In this document: positions 33,369 to 43,904 of the stretch, piece by piece
Layout of the letters: the number at the start of each line of letters is the position of its first letter
Numbering within the stretch: position 1 is the first letter of the stretch
NCBI GenBank assembly: GCA_002007465.1
Contig: LNAC01000378.1
Coordinates: forward strand, 1,269,879 to 1,333,878
Origin: Ailurus styani
Lineage: Eukaryota; Chordata; Mammalia; Carnivora; Ailuridae
Length of the DNA stretch: 64,000 nt
Direction of reading: 5' to 3'
Translations under genes and position numbers: made by a program
Notes under the pieces: model-generated
What the model saw: the letters and a program-made list of their open reading frames with translations, nothing else
What the model was told of the DNA's origin: nothing
The model's database searches: none

Positions 33369-34495
33369 CGACCAATCTTTTATCTGGGGCCTCACCCAGG
33401 AAATCTTTCAGAACTACAGAGATTCCTCTTGAAAGCTTCATGCAGTTCACTTTGAAACCAGGCTCATAAAAATATACAAAGAGTCAAATATCCAGGGGCA
33501 ATGGAGTTCCGTGCCAAATCTACTGGAAGTGAGGACGTGGAATCGGTGCCTTTCCCAAGCTCCCCCATGATGCTCACCATCAGCCAAGATCTGGGAACCC
33601 GAAGAGCAGGGGCTTTGCGGGGGTGCCCGTAAGTGGCCCCCTTCCCAGTCCCCAGAGCCACGGGGGCGGGAGCGCTGACTCGGGACAGTTGGCATAGCCA
33701 GGCACCAGCTCCCCATCTCCCCTCAACTACTCTCCGCCCGGAAAGCCCACCCCCTTGCCCTTCGCCCGAGGTAATGTTGTCCGCGTGCCTGCTTTCCCAG
33801 CGCGCCCTCCCCTTATTCTAGGTCAGCGTCCCGGCCACAGATAGACGGCGAGCCCACAGGCGGCGAACTCTCACTGTGTGCTACACTTGATTTAACTTGG
33901 AATTGTTTTTCAGGATTTAGTGTATTGTCATTTGTGACTGAGGACGGCTTTAAGACCGAGAGCAAAGAGAGGAACACCCTCGCCACCGGCTGCTGTGTCG
34001 TCTTAAGGCAAGTCCTGTCGCCTGTTTGAAACGCCATCTCCTCATCTACAAAATGAGAGTATTTATGCATTCGTTCAATCCCAACTCCCTGAAGACCTGC
34101 TGTGTGAGGCACCAACAGCAGCGGGTATGCGATCCAGCCCTTAGGACCCACCGTACATGTTGTTGCTGTTATTTCTGGCCTAGCAACAATTTCAAGCATC
34201 AAGTTTAACGTTAAAAAATGTACAAACTACTAACAAGTGCTTCGAGGTGACTTTATAATCCTGACTTCCATTAATTAGTAGGCTAACAGAACTCATCCTC
34301 TAGGGTAGAGATTGGTGTGAAGCCTGACTCAGCCACGCTAAAGCTCTTGAACCAGCCCTAAATCCAACTGCTCACGTGGCCATGGCCAATTCATTACCAG
34401 GGGTGGGTTATGGCTTGTCCGTTGGTCTGTCTTACATAAGGCCTTCAAACAAAAGAATCTGTACTGTGTCGGCAATGTATTTTTACAATTTCCTT
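33369..34495. other. Non-repeat interval with CpG-rich patch at 33600-33870
   Basis: CpGs are dense at about 33600-33870 (for example ggcgggagcgctgactcggg, gacggcgagcccacaggcgg). It lies inside the probable VGLL1 intron 4. Open frames here are unsupported. Confidence 0.35.
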
Positions 34496-34499
34496 CTTC

Positions 34500-34668
34500 A
34501 GTGTTCTGTTGTTTCTAGCACTCACTCATTCACCCCTTCAACAAATACATATTCCCCTCTGTGCCGGGCTCTGTTGCAGATGCTGGGATGTGGGTATACA
34601 CCCCTCAGACTCTTGGCCTCCAAGGAGCTAACTGCCCTCCCCCAACTCCACACTAGAATGTAAAGTAT
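34500..34668 (-). mobile_element. L2 LINE 3' end, antisense
   Basis: 'cccttcaacaaatacatatt', 'tgtgccgggctctgttgcag' and 'ccacactagaatg' are the antisense L2 3' end. Confidence 0.7.
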
Positions 34669-34879
34669 TTGAGATCACGGCCATGGTGGCCATGGCGGCC
34701 ATGGCACTGCTCTTGCCTTCCTCGGGCCCACAGCCCAGAGCAGCCTGAGGCACACAAGATAGCCTCCTCCCCAAAGTCACTTTCTGATGCTTTACTGCTT
34801 GCCAGTCTTACTCTGTGTACTTGGTGGCTTACTTTTAATGGTTTACTGTGGCTAATTTACACTGAAATGTAGAACCGAA

Positions 34880-35062
34880 GCATTTATATATGTTATTTCA
34901 TTTAATTCTCATAGAAACTCTGGGGGGGGGCACACTATCTTAATCCTCATTTTACAAATGAGCCAACTGAGGAACAGAGAGGTTAAGAAATGGGCCCAAG
35001 TTTCTGAGACTAGTAAATCATGAGCTCAAATTAGAACCCAGGCCACAAAGATCCTCCTGACT
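34880..35062 (-). mobile_element. MIR SINE, antisense
   Basis: 'cctcattttacaaatgagcc', 'gaacagagaggttaagaaat' and 'attagaacccaggccacaaa'. Confidence 0.82.
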
Positions 35063-35505
35063 TTCCAGCCTGGAGGGTTTCCATCTGGAAGTTCCTACTG
35101 ACACCACTTTCAAATTGAGTGTGGAGCCCAGAGTCCTGGCCTTTAGCTTTAGTCCCCAGGCAGCCCTCTGTATTAGGCTGAAAAGTCAACATCTGGGGCA
35201 AGCAAGACCCCCAAGAATTTGTTCATTTCGTTGAGTCATCTGGGTTAAATGCTGCTCAGGCAAGAACTCCGCAGAGCTGCTCAGATAGCAAAATAAGAAA
35301 AAAAAAAGGTCAAGACATTTTACAAGGCACCAAGTGCATGGGCTCTTTGAGACTAAGATGAAACAAATTCCAACTCTGAAAATACTAAGTGATAGAAAGG
35401 GGCTCTTATCAGTTGAACAGCCTGTTTTTCACACTATGAGCTTCTCTTCAAGTTTTGTTCCCAAGCTATAGCAACAAAGTATCAAAGACAGAACCCGATA
35501 CCCAC
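35063..35505. other. Unassigned, VGLL1 intron
   Basis: Just 3' of VGLL1 exon 4 in transcript sense. No repeat and no convincing terminal exon found here. Confidence 0.35.
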
Positions 35506-35565
35506 CTTCGCTTGCAAAGTTGGCATTGCCAGGTCCACCATCTGGGGGGAAATAGATTTTCTTTT
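35506..35565 (-). CDS. VGLL1: VGLL1 coding exon 4: short C-terminal exon
   Basis: A 60-base exon on the minus strand with acceptor cctcctttctag (ending 35566) and donor GAAG then gtgggt (from 35505 downward). Joined to exon 3 it reads E-KKIYFPPDGGPGNANFASE, which lines up with the remembered human stretch KKLYVSRGSASTSLPNE. Its length is a multiple of three and its phase fits exon 3. A second strong acceptor, tttccccccag, lies inside the exon and would start it at 35541, removing eight codons in frame. The region is too short for the usual open-frame filters; I identified it from splice sites and similarity. The sequence is much more diverged from human than the TONDU exon. Confidence 0.72.
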
Positions 35566-35627
35566 CTAGAAAGGAGGAACACATGATTAGAAATCTCCAG
35601 GGACTCCAAATGGCCTACCCCTCAGTT

Positions 35628-35842
35628 TCTTTTTAAAGATTATTTATTTTGTTATTTGAGAGAGAGCCAGCGAGAGAGAGCATGAACAGGAGCAGGGAGA
35701 AGGGTGGAAGCAGAGGGAGAAGCAGATTCCCTGTTGAGTGTGGAGCTGGCTATGGGGGGAGGGGGGATTCAATCCCAGGACCCTGAGATCATGACCTGAG
35801 CTAAAGGCAGACGCTTAACTGCCTGAGCCACCCAGGGGCCCC
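35628..35842 (-). mobile_element. CAN SINE, antisense
   Basis: Older, diverged copy with 'gccacccaggggcccc' end. It lies about 60 bases upstream of VGLL1 exon 4 in transcript sense. Confidence 0.88.
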
Positions 35843-37500
35843 CTGCCCCTCATTTTATAGACACTGGGCATATTTTCTCTTATCAGGTGGTACAAAAACA
35901 GAGAAGTTTCTGTTTTTAAGGTACCTTGGCGTCTTGTTCCCATCTTCCGGGCAGTGCTCCTGGCTTCCCCAACAGATCCTAGACCATCCGGCCAATGAAT
36001 ACAACTGACGTCAATGTTAGTAGGAGAGTGTGAAATTCACAGCAGTCAGACTTGATGATAAACATTTAAGAATGTGTCTAGAGGTTTCAGAAATAGGATC
36101 ACGCCTGCATCATAATTTTGCCATGATGTGCCTGGCGTATAGTAGATGTTCACTAAATATTTGCTGAATTGGGTTTGAACCGTATAGTTGTTATGTTTAG
36201 GAGGTGAGGATTTAAGCCATCTGTGTTCTAACCAACTGCTGAAACAGGGCTCTGCTGTGTGTACGCACAGGCATATATGGAAACATGGCTGGCCTAATTT
36301 TTCCTCTGAATCCAGTAGGAACAGATTTTTGAAAAAGAGTACAGGGGTGGGAATTGTCATGGGTTTCCCAGGCATGACATTTTTATGATTTACTCTTGAA
36401 GTCCATTCCTAATCAAACTCTGGAAATGACAGAGTGGTATTTTAATGGGAAGTTTGTTTTCGACATTAGGCTGGAACACAGTGCCTGACTTAGGTAGGCT
36501 ACGCTGAACAGGCCCTTTGTGTACTGTATATTTGGTTCCGAGTAAAGGCAACTTCTGGCAATTTCTTTCAGTCCTGGAACACTAAAACTACAGACACGTA
36601 TGGATTAAGGGGTTGTAAAAGAAAATTCATCCAGAGTACAGAACGCCAGAGGATGAGGACTTGGCCCCACGAAACCATCAAATATATATTATTACCAGTG
36701 TTTCATACGAAAGGCAAATTTTGTAGCAGATGGGGTTGTTCTGTTGGTGAAAGTATACTTCAGGCCAATTCTTCCCCAGCCTTTTACAAAGAAGGGAGTC
36801 TTGTTTTTTGGTAGGCATTTGGCACCTAGTAGGCACTAATTAAATATTGGCTGGGTGAATGAGTGAATGAAGAAGTGAATGAGCCTTAAGGGGAGGTTTT
36901 AGTTCAGCGGGAGGGGTGGTGGTCAGGGCACAGGCACCCTTGGGAGACAGAGCAGGAGGGGCTCAGGGCGCAGGCGCAAGCCACAGACAGCCAGGCACTG
37001 TGACAGTCTCCAGGCAGCCATGGGACTGCCTCTGCGGTGGCTTTGAATTCTAATGCTTGGCGCAGATGGTTGGTATAGATTGCCCTTGTTTCTGCCCAGG
37101 AACCTGGCATCTCTGCAAGTTGCCAGCCTGTTTAGAGAACAGAGTTTGAGCCTGTAGGTGTGTCAGAGAATTCTGTTTTACAAGCAGATTATTTGGTGGC
37201 TGACGGTGAGGTGGATGCAGGACCCTGCGATTTTAGGTAGCAGCCTAAATCATTTTTCTAGAATAAGTCCATGTCAACAGACTAGGGTGACTATTCAGGG
37301 CCAAGTCCATCTGGCTGGCTATCTATGTAAACCTGAATCATGAATCTGCGAATGTTGATGAAGCTCAGTGGGGATCTATGGAACACTGCAGAACATTCCA
37401 TCCCTCAGAGGCCCCAAGTCTGAAGAAGGAGCAATCAGCCTTAGCACCCCATCTCGTTGCCAACTCCCTCTCAACGACAACCAACCAGAGGCGGTCCTCC
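35843..37500. other. VGLL1 intron 3, mostly unassigned
   Basis: Holds two short L2 3' ends on the plus strand ('gtgcctggcgtatagtagat' near 36128; 'gcatttggcacctagtaggc' near 36816). The rest is not recognised. Confidence 0.4.
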
Positions 37501-37524
37501 AAGTATCTGGAGGCATTTCCTTAC

Positions 37525-37923
37525 CGTAGGCTGAGCTGGGAGGCAAGTCGCAGAGTGATCCTGGGCCTCCGGCCGCCTCCCACACGGCAGATTCCTGATG
37601 GGCTAGGTGTTGGTCTTGCTGGAGGAGACTTAGGAAGGGCTCATATTTCCCGTCAGGCTGCGGCTCTAGAACCGCGTGCCCACTGGAGTAGGCATTAGAG
37701 TAGCCAGGCTCTGAGGAGCTCGGGCTGCCTGGGAAGGGGTAATGCCACAGCTCATCAGACTGAAAGGAGGGGCTCTCCGCCAGGGACACTGGGTACTGAG
37801 CCGGTGCCATAAGACCAGGCTCATTCAGGCTGTAGTTGGTGGCACCATAGGCAAAAGGTGCTTCTGGCTCTGGGTTTGTCCAATGGGAAGAGCAACGCCA
37901 CTGATTTGGAGGCATGTCACTAT
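37525..37923 (-). CDS. VGLL1: VGLL1 coding exon 3: middle region
   Basis: A 399-base exon encoding about residues 68-200, opening DSDMPPNQWRCSSHWTNPEP and containing EPQPDGKYEPFLSLLQQDQ near its end; both stretches match the remembered human VGLL1 (SPNQW, EPQPDGKREPLLSLLQQD). The acceptor on the minus strand is ctttccttcccag ending at 37924, and the donor is TACG then gtaagg from 37524 downward, so the open frame running past 37525 is intronic. The segment is rich in Pro, Ser and Tyr with no known fold, consistent with a disordered linker after TONDU. There is no internal stop or frameshift. In transcript sense an uninterrupted (TC)n tract lies about 125 bases upstream of the acceptor. Confidence 0.93.
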
Positions 37924-38041
37924 CTGGGAAGGAAAGATTTACAAGACGTGTTAGGAGCTTATTGTTCTCAAAGCGGAAATAGCAGCATTTTTTCCGGTTA
38001 CTACAGATTCTTTTTTAATGTGAAGAAAATGGAGAAAAAGT

Positions 38042-38046
<5 letters not shown>

Positions 38047-38096
<50 letters not shown>
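38047..38096. repeat. (GA)n microsatellite
   Basis: About 25 GA units; in VGLL1 transcript sense this is a (CU)n pyrimidine tract about 125 bases upstream of the exon 3 acceptor. Confidence 0.97.
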
Positions 38097-38099
<3 letters not shown>

Positions 38100-38109
38100 C
38101 CCCAAAACA

Positions 38110-38402
38110 AAAGAGAAGATAAACCCCGCTCTTGACTACAATATCCAGAGACCATCACCGTCTACCTTAAGTATACTTCTTTCTAGGATTTTCTTCTATT
38201 CTGGTCCACATGGTTTTCACATCACATAGGATTTTTAAGGCTGCTTTGGCATCATTAAAATATCACAAATGTCCTCCCATGACAATGAGTAGAGCCAGCA
38301 GAATAGTCAGTGAAATTAACAACATTGTGATGAACATCTTTGCACCCATGTCCAACGAGCCCTCAAGGAAAATTTCTAGAAGTAAAACTGCTTGATTAAA
38401 AA
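38110..38402 (-). mobile_element. Old L1/HAL1-like 3' fragment, antisense
   Basis: 'cattgtgatgaacatctttg' and 'tctagaagtaaaactgcttg' resemble old L1/HAL1 3' ends read antisense. Confidence 0.5.
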
Positions 38403-38407
38403 GATGA

Positions 38408-38461
38408 TTTGTAAAAAAAAAGAAGAAGAAGAAAAAGGAAGAAAAGAAAAGAAAAAGAAAG
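38408..38461. repeat. A/G purine-rich tract
   Basis: gaagaagaagaaaaaggaag-type simple sequence, at the A/T-rich flank of the preceding L1-like relic. Confidence 0.85.
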
Positions 38462-40420
38462 GTGATTTATATTTTGGTCGCTGCTGGTTGCTTGCGGTTT
38501 GAATACACCAACTAGAAGGACGCCACAGAACTTTATAAAGGGTTTAATGTTCGCCTGTTCATAAGTCCCTCGTACAAGTCTAGGGGGTCGAAACCCCATT
38601 TTCTAGAAGGATCAGGGGCAGGAACCAAATTAGCAAAGCACATCAGTCAGGGTAAGGAGGTGAGTGCTTGCACCTCTTCCTGCAAAAGCAAAATGCTCAA
38701 GGTCAAGTGGTGACTCAGTTTCTTCTCCCGAAGTTCTTGTGGACTAGCTGGGGGGGCATGGAGCCTCCTTTGGTCTCATAGATACTCTTCTCTTCATGCC
38801 TAGGGGAGCAGCTGAATCCAGTCTTCAAAAAGTCTAGGGCAGCTCGACATGGATGGATGTTTTCCCCATTTGCAACACCCACTCAGGCAAGAGGGGAGGA
38901 GGGAGGGAGCTCTGGCAGATGGTGCTTAAAGCCTGGAGCCTCTCATCTATCCTCGATAATGAAGGGGGGCGTGGGCGTGGAGACAAAGGAAGATTGGAGG
39001 GCTGGAGAGACTGTCTGGTTCCCTTCCCCCCCCCACCCTCCGCCCCACGTGTGCCTCTCCCAGCTCTCCCGAATGTTCCACTCGCCGGGATTTTGTAAAA
39101 GATAAAAGCATCTTGAGTGGTCTGCACAGCGACACTGGAGCACCTGCCCCCGCCCACACCTGCCCTCCCATCATAGCTTTTCGTTATAATACGGATGATA
39201 AAAGAAGTCTAACCTGTGTGGCACATTCTACCCAGCATTTCACATCGCTCGCGATGAGCAAGAAGCAAAGGTTGACCTCTCCTAATGAAACCAATGGCAA
39301 AGAAACATATTAAGATTTGTTCTCGGGGATGAATGCTACTTTTGAAAATTGATATCTGTAGACCGGTAGCGATTCAGGGCACTGTGTAGCACAAAGAGAG
39401 TGATTAAGCTGACTTAGTATAATCACTGGGCGTGCTTCACATTGAATAAGGGTACTACATGTTCCGAGCGCAAGTTAGAAACAATGTGGAGCCCAACGAG
39501 GGGGCAGTTTCTATCTGAACTGGCCGTTACAGATCTCATATAGACAATCTAGAGGCTGAATGCTTGAAATGGACAAGGCAGGGTCCCCGTGGCTTTTGAA
39601 TATTTAACTGCTTCCCTTCCAGAATTTTCTTTCTTTTCCTTTTTTTTTTTTTTTTTTTAGGCCTTCCAGAATTTCCCGAGCAAAATATTCAGCGGAGTGG
39701 GTGGTGTGCCACTGTCCAAGGTCCAGAGCTTAGCTGGATGGCAACATGGGGGAGGCAGTGTCCCAAGTCCCAAATCCACAGCAACCCCATAGTGGGTCTT
39801 GGATAACTTGGGGAAAGCCATCTTTCCAGAGCAGACTTTGATGTTGGTGTCCCATGGAGTGGAGACCCTGAATTTTGGGGGGCCATTCTTCCCAGCAACC
39901 ATGCTCCCCTACCCTGTAAACCATGAAGGCATTCTAAGCCACAGCCCTGACTGGCTCAAGGTGGCTACAGCCGCTGCTCGAAGTGACCCTGGTGACACTT
40001 TCTTACCGAAGGTTCCCTGCTCTTTGTTACCTCTGGAGATGAGAGGGAGGGAGACCCAGGGAAGACTGATGCTTTATCAAACTCCAAACTACGTAAATGA
40101 ATGGAGACCAGTCCGGGAACGTTTTGGTTCTGGGACACGTGGAGCAGCCTGGATTTTCCTTTCAGGTGGACTACAAAAGGCTTCCATCCCATAGACTCCC
40201 AACTCTGAGCATCCTGACCATGCCTCTCAGTCCCATCTTAGCCTCAGAGAGTGCTGGGGAAAGGGAGAGTTCAGGGCTGAGCACAAGAGCCCACAGCCGC
40301 AGCAGCACTTGAGGGCTGATATGGAGGGTGGATGGCGTGGAAGATAATTTTCAGAAGCCATTGCTCAGTGTGTGTCCGTTTCCAGGAAATGATACACCAG
40401 AGGCGGGTAGGAGCGATTGC
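38462..40420. other. Repeat-poor part of VGLL1 intron 2
   Basis: About 2 kb with only a T-run at about 39637-39658. Overlapping open frames exist on both strands, but none has family similarity or paired splice sites that I can support. Confidence 0.35.
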
Positions 40421-40424
40421 AAAT

Positions 40425-40635
40425 CTACAAGAGTTTTGTTTACTGAGCACTTATCACGGGCCAGGCACTTCACTCAGCGCTCTGCCCACCTGAGCTTACG
40501 CGATCCTCATAGTGACACAGCAGACGAAATAAAGATTTGGAGTGGCTAAGGTAACTTGCCAGGCCAAGCAGCTGGTAAATGCTCTGGCTGCCTGATTCCA
40601 AAACTCATGCCCTTAGCAGCTGTCTCCTGGGTATT
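40425..40635 (-). mobile_element. MIR SINE, antisense
   Basis: 'gggccaggcacttcactcag', 'taaggtaacttgccaggcca' and 'caaaactcatgcccttagca'. Confidence 0.75.
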
Positions 40636-40689
40636 GCAAAGAAGGCAGTGAGCTGGGTGCTCTCCCACACTCCTGGGGTTAGACGTGTA

Positions 40690-40920
40690 GGCGTAATGTT
40701 TCTGGGAGCAACTGGTATGCACCCTTTGATCCAGTCATTCCCCTTATAACAATTTAGGGATATAATCAAGGATGGCATGCAAAAATGTAGCTATGAGGAT
40801 ATTCCAAAGGATATTTATAATATAGTGAAAAATTGCCAACAACCTGATGTCCAAAAATTATAATAGATTCAGTACATCTATAAAAAGGGTACTCTGTAGC
40901 CATTAAAATGATGCTGTAGG
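40690..40920 (+). mobile_element. Old L1/HAL1 3' fragment
   Basis: 'gatccagtcattcccctta', 'gtagctatgaggatattcca' and 'ctctgtagccattaaaatga' follow the old L1 consensus. Confidence 0.7.
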
Positions 40921-40990
40921 GGGATCTGGGGGGACTCAGTCAGTTAAGTGGCTGCCTTTGGCTCAGGTCATGATCTCGGTATCCTGGGAT
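40921..40990 (+). mobile_element. CAN SINE, head only
   Basis: Stops after 'tctcggtatcctgggat' and runs into a TG microsatellite; no body or tail remains. Confidence 0.85.
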
Positions 40991-41009
40991 ATACACATGT
41001 ACATATACA

Positions 41010-41018
41010 GGTTTGTGT

Positions 41019-41064
<46 letters not shown>
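41010..41064. repeat. (TG)n microsatellite
   Basis: About 20 TG units after 'ggtttgtgtgtgtctg'. Confidence 0.95.
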
Positions 41065-41067
<3 letters not shown>

Positions 41068-41179
41068 ACTTATGTATTAAATGATGTTACGGTATAAAAC
41101 TTAGCACATATGCATAAGCACTTTCTTTTCTAATTTTCAAAAAATAACAGTACTTTTGTGATTAAAGTTATTTTTTTTT

Positions 41180-41645
41180 AAGTAAAAACTGAGGAAGCCA
41201 CTTGACTCTGGGATCAGAGTCACAGTTGGGAAAGACCAATCCGTAACGGCCGGCTTTCCCACCATCCATCCTTCCTTCTCGTCCTCCTCCCCTCTCTCTG
41301 TCTCTGCCTTTAATACAGATCCTGCTTTAGGGTGAAGTTAAAGCCAAGCCCCCTGCAAACACACACTCACATCTTGCACCATGACAGTCCACCCTTTGGC
41401 TTGTCCGATCCGTATGCCTTCTTGGCTAGTGGCACTGGCCTCTTATTCATTCACCCCAGAAACAAAGAGGATATTGTTTGTATTAGCCGAGGTTGAAACA
41501 ACACCAGGGACGGAAGGACAGCTGATATGACACGGTCCTGTTCCAGGGTGCTAGGGCGGCCTGCTTGGTCCCACTCCCTCCTTTACCATCGCCTCCCCGG
41601 GCTACCCAGTCTTTTGCAGATTATCCAGGGCCTTTTCCTGGGTGG
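41180..41645. other. Unassigned, VGLL1 intron 2
   Basis: No recognised repeat or exon. Confidence 0.3.
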
Positions 41646-41649
41646 AAAT

Positions 41650-41935
41650 GAAGATGAAACACAGAACATGTGCAGTATTTGAAAGTGGCTGAGAGCTCAG
41701 TATCAGAGTCAAACTGGCTTGGTCTCCGATAGTCACCCCTTACTGGCGTAGGATCTTGGACAAGTCTTGGCTCTCTGAGCCTCAGTTTCCTTCCCAGGGT
41801 AATGGGCACAATGTGAGTTAACCAACAGCTGGTGTGAGGAGTCAATGAGCTAATCCACGTGGGAGCCCCCAGCAAAGGGCCCCGCGCACAGGACGTGCTC
41901 CATAATTGTTAGCCATTGTCAACAGTACTAGCGAT
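41650..41935 (+). mobile_element. MIR SINE
   Basis: 'ggatcttggacaagtcttgg', 'ctgagcctcagtttccttcc' and 'gtgctccataattgttagcc'. Confidence 0.82.
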
Positions 41936-41989
41936 GGTCCTTCTGGGCATTAGCCCTCTCACTGGGGTGCCGTCAGGGTCTACAAAGGC

Positions 41990-42150
41990 AGGACGGTGGG
42001 CTAGTAAAGAGTCTGATGGACCTGGGTTCCAATCTCTAGCCCTCACTGGCTGTGTGACCCACCCCAACCCTTAACCCTACCTGGGCTGCGTTTCCTCCTG
42101 CACCAAGTGAGAGTATTAATACCCATTGTAAAGTGGCTTTGGGAAATACA
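41990..42150 (+). mobile_element. MIR SINE fragment
   Basis: 'acctgggttccaatctctag', 'cactggctgtgtgacccacc' and 'gagagtattaatacccattg'. Confidence 0.75.
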
Positions 42151-43675
42151 ACGGGCATGCAGGAAAACGCGCCAGTGTGCCGCTGGGGGAATGTTCACAA
42201 ACTAGGTAACAAGCACACTGACCGAGGAACAGAGCATGGCCGCCACCCCAGGGAGCCCGCCTCCCCGGAAGTAACTGCTCTCCTGTCTTCTAACACCATA
42301 TTCAGCTTGCCTACCTTTGAACTTCAGAAATCACAGTGGCAAAAAAAAAAAAAAAAAAAGAATCACAGTGGCTTTTGAGGACTGATGTGACCACAGTCAC
42401 TGGAACGTGGTGTCCAGCAACCTGTGGGAGCTCACTCTGTGTTGGTGTGGATTCCTCTCCCTCACCGGACAGAAAGACACAAAATTGTCAGTGGTCACAA
42501 GGGCCATGAACAGCTAGCATGACTCTATCTCAAATGGATATTCACACTCCAAACAAACAAACAAACCAACAAACACAAACAGTGTTTCTTCCCCACCACC
42601 ACTGGACTATGGTTGAGAGGAGAGAGGAGGATGTGTGATACTTTGGGGTTCGCTACAAAAGACCTCTGGGTGCTCAGGAACACACTCACTCACCTTCTCA
42701 CAGCAGCCCTTTCCTGGGGCGGGAAGAATACGGAGAATCCGCCCCCAAAGCTTCTCTGGTTACCAAGTCTAAAATCCTCAATGTCCTTTTAAAAGGGGGA
42801 TCATTCAAAAATGCCTTCAGCCTGTGTTTTCTAAAGTCCAGCCAGTGTAAAATATACATAAGTAAATAAAATAATAATTTGGATTTGGGAAAAACAGCCA
42901 GGAAATTCGATGGCATTTCCTAGCCACATGGGCCTCTGTGTTTGGGCTTTGCATAGTTGGCTTGACAGAGCGCCTTTAGAAAGTGGCCGAGTTGGGAACG
43001 GGAGCCTGTGAATGGGGGCCTGTTCTGCTGGGCACTGTTCAGCCAGGGCTCGGCGGCCTGGGCCTGGCCCGCAGGGACTGAGAGGCTGCTAACGGTCAGC
43101 AATGAAAGGCCACTTTATGGATTTCCCACCATTTCCGAAGCTGTGGGACTCTCACATAACCCCTCTTGTGAGAACCACTGGGGGACTGGCCTTCTTTCAT
43201 GGGGCCTCCCGTGAGGCAGCAGAGCTTGTGAGAGACTTGACTCTGAGCCGTGATGAGAAGCCTCGAAGACGACAGGCCTTCCTTTGCTCAGTCTGCTGGA
43301 CCAACCTCTGCACTCCATGAGAAAGACATCTTCACAGTCAAGGGACCCGTGAGATTCTCACAGGGTGAATGCAACCAAGAAAGTAAGTGGAGAAGATGGC
43401 TGCCTGTCTGTTTGCCTGGAAAGTTGGCTTGGGCAAGAAACAGGGCCACAAGTTCCCTTCAGACACAGGGGCATCATAGGAGAGAATGAAGTCAGAAGGC
43501 ATAGGAAACCATACAGCCACCACATGGCAGAAGCCTCTAGAAAATTCGCAGGCTTCCAGGAAGAGCCTGTTGCTCTGTGATCTTAGTGCTTTGAATGTAG
43601 GCCCCCATATCCACTCTAGCCACTCAAAAACACGTCAAGATTTCATAAGACCACACTAACATAACAAACACCTAT
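42151..43675. other. Repeat-poor part of VGLL1 intron 2
   Basis: About 1.5 kb. Contains an A-run at about 42342-42359 flanked by 'aatcacagtggc' copies, and caaa units near 42554. Open frames are unsupported. Confidence 0.35.
42331..42373. repeat. A-run flanked by a 12-base direct repeat
   Basis: 'aatcacagtggc' occurs on both sides of an 18-base A-run, the footprint of a retroposed tail with a target duplication but no body. Confidence 0.6.
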
Positions 43676-43679
43676 ATGG

Positions 43680-43872
43680 CACTATGTGCCAGTGGACATG
43701 CGCGATCTCACGGACTTCTCCTATAGTTAAATAATATTCAGCTTTAGAGAGGAGGACGCTGAAGTACAGACAGAGAAAGGGATGTGGCCTGAGATTACGT
43801 TGTCAATAAGTGGTGGAGCTGATTCTAAAGTCACACACCACACTCTCTTCAATGACTCCATCCACGGCAGAC
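43680..43872 (-). mobile_element. MIR SINE, antisense
   Basis: 'ggcactatgtgccagtggac', 'gagaggaggacgctgaagta' and 'aataagtggtggagctgatt'. Confidence 0.7.
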
Positions 43873-43904
43873 ATCAGTACCCTGTGATCCGAATCACGAT
43901 TTCA

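Noticed and set aside
33447..33716. 89-codon minus frame inside the probable last VGLL1 intron
   Set aside because: No family similarity; GC-rich chance frame, although it contains donor-like gtgagc text.
37376..37524. Continuation of the VGLL1 exon 3 frame past the donor
   Set aside because: Similarity to VGLL1 ends exactly at TACG|gtaagg; the rest is intron.
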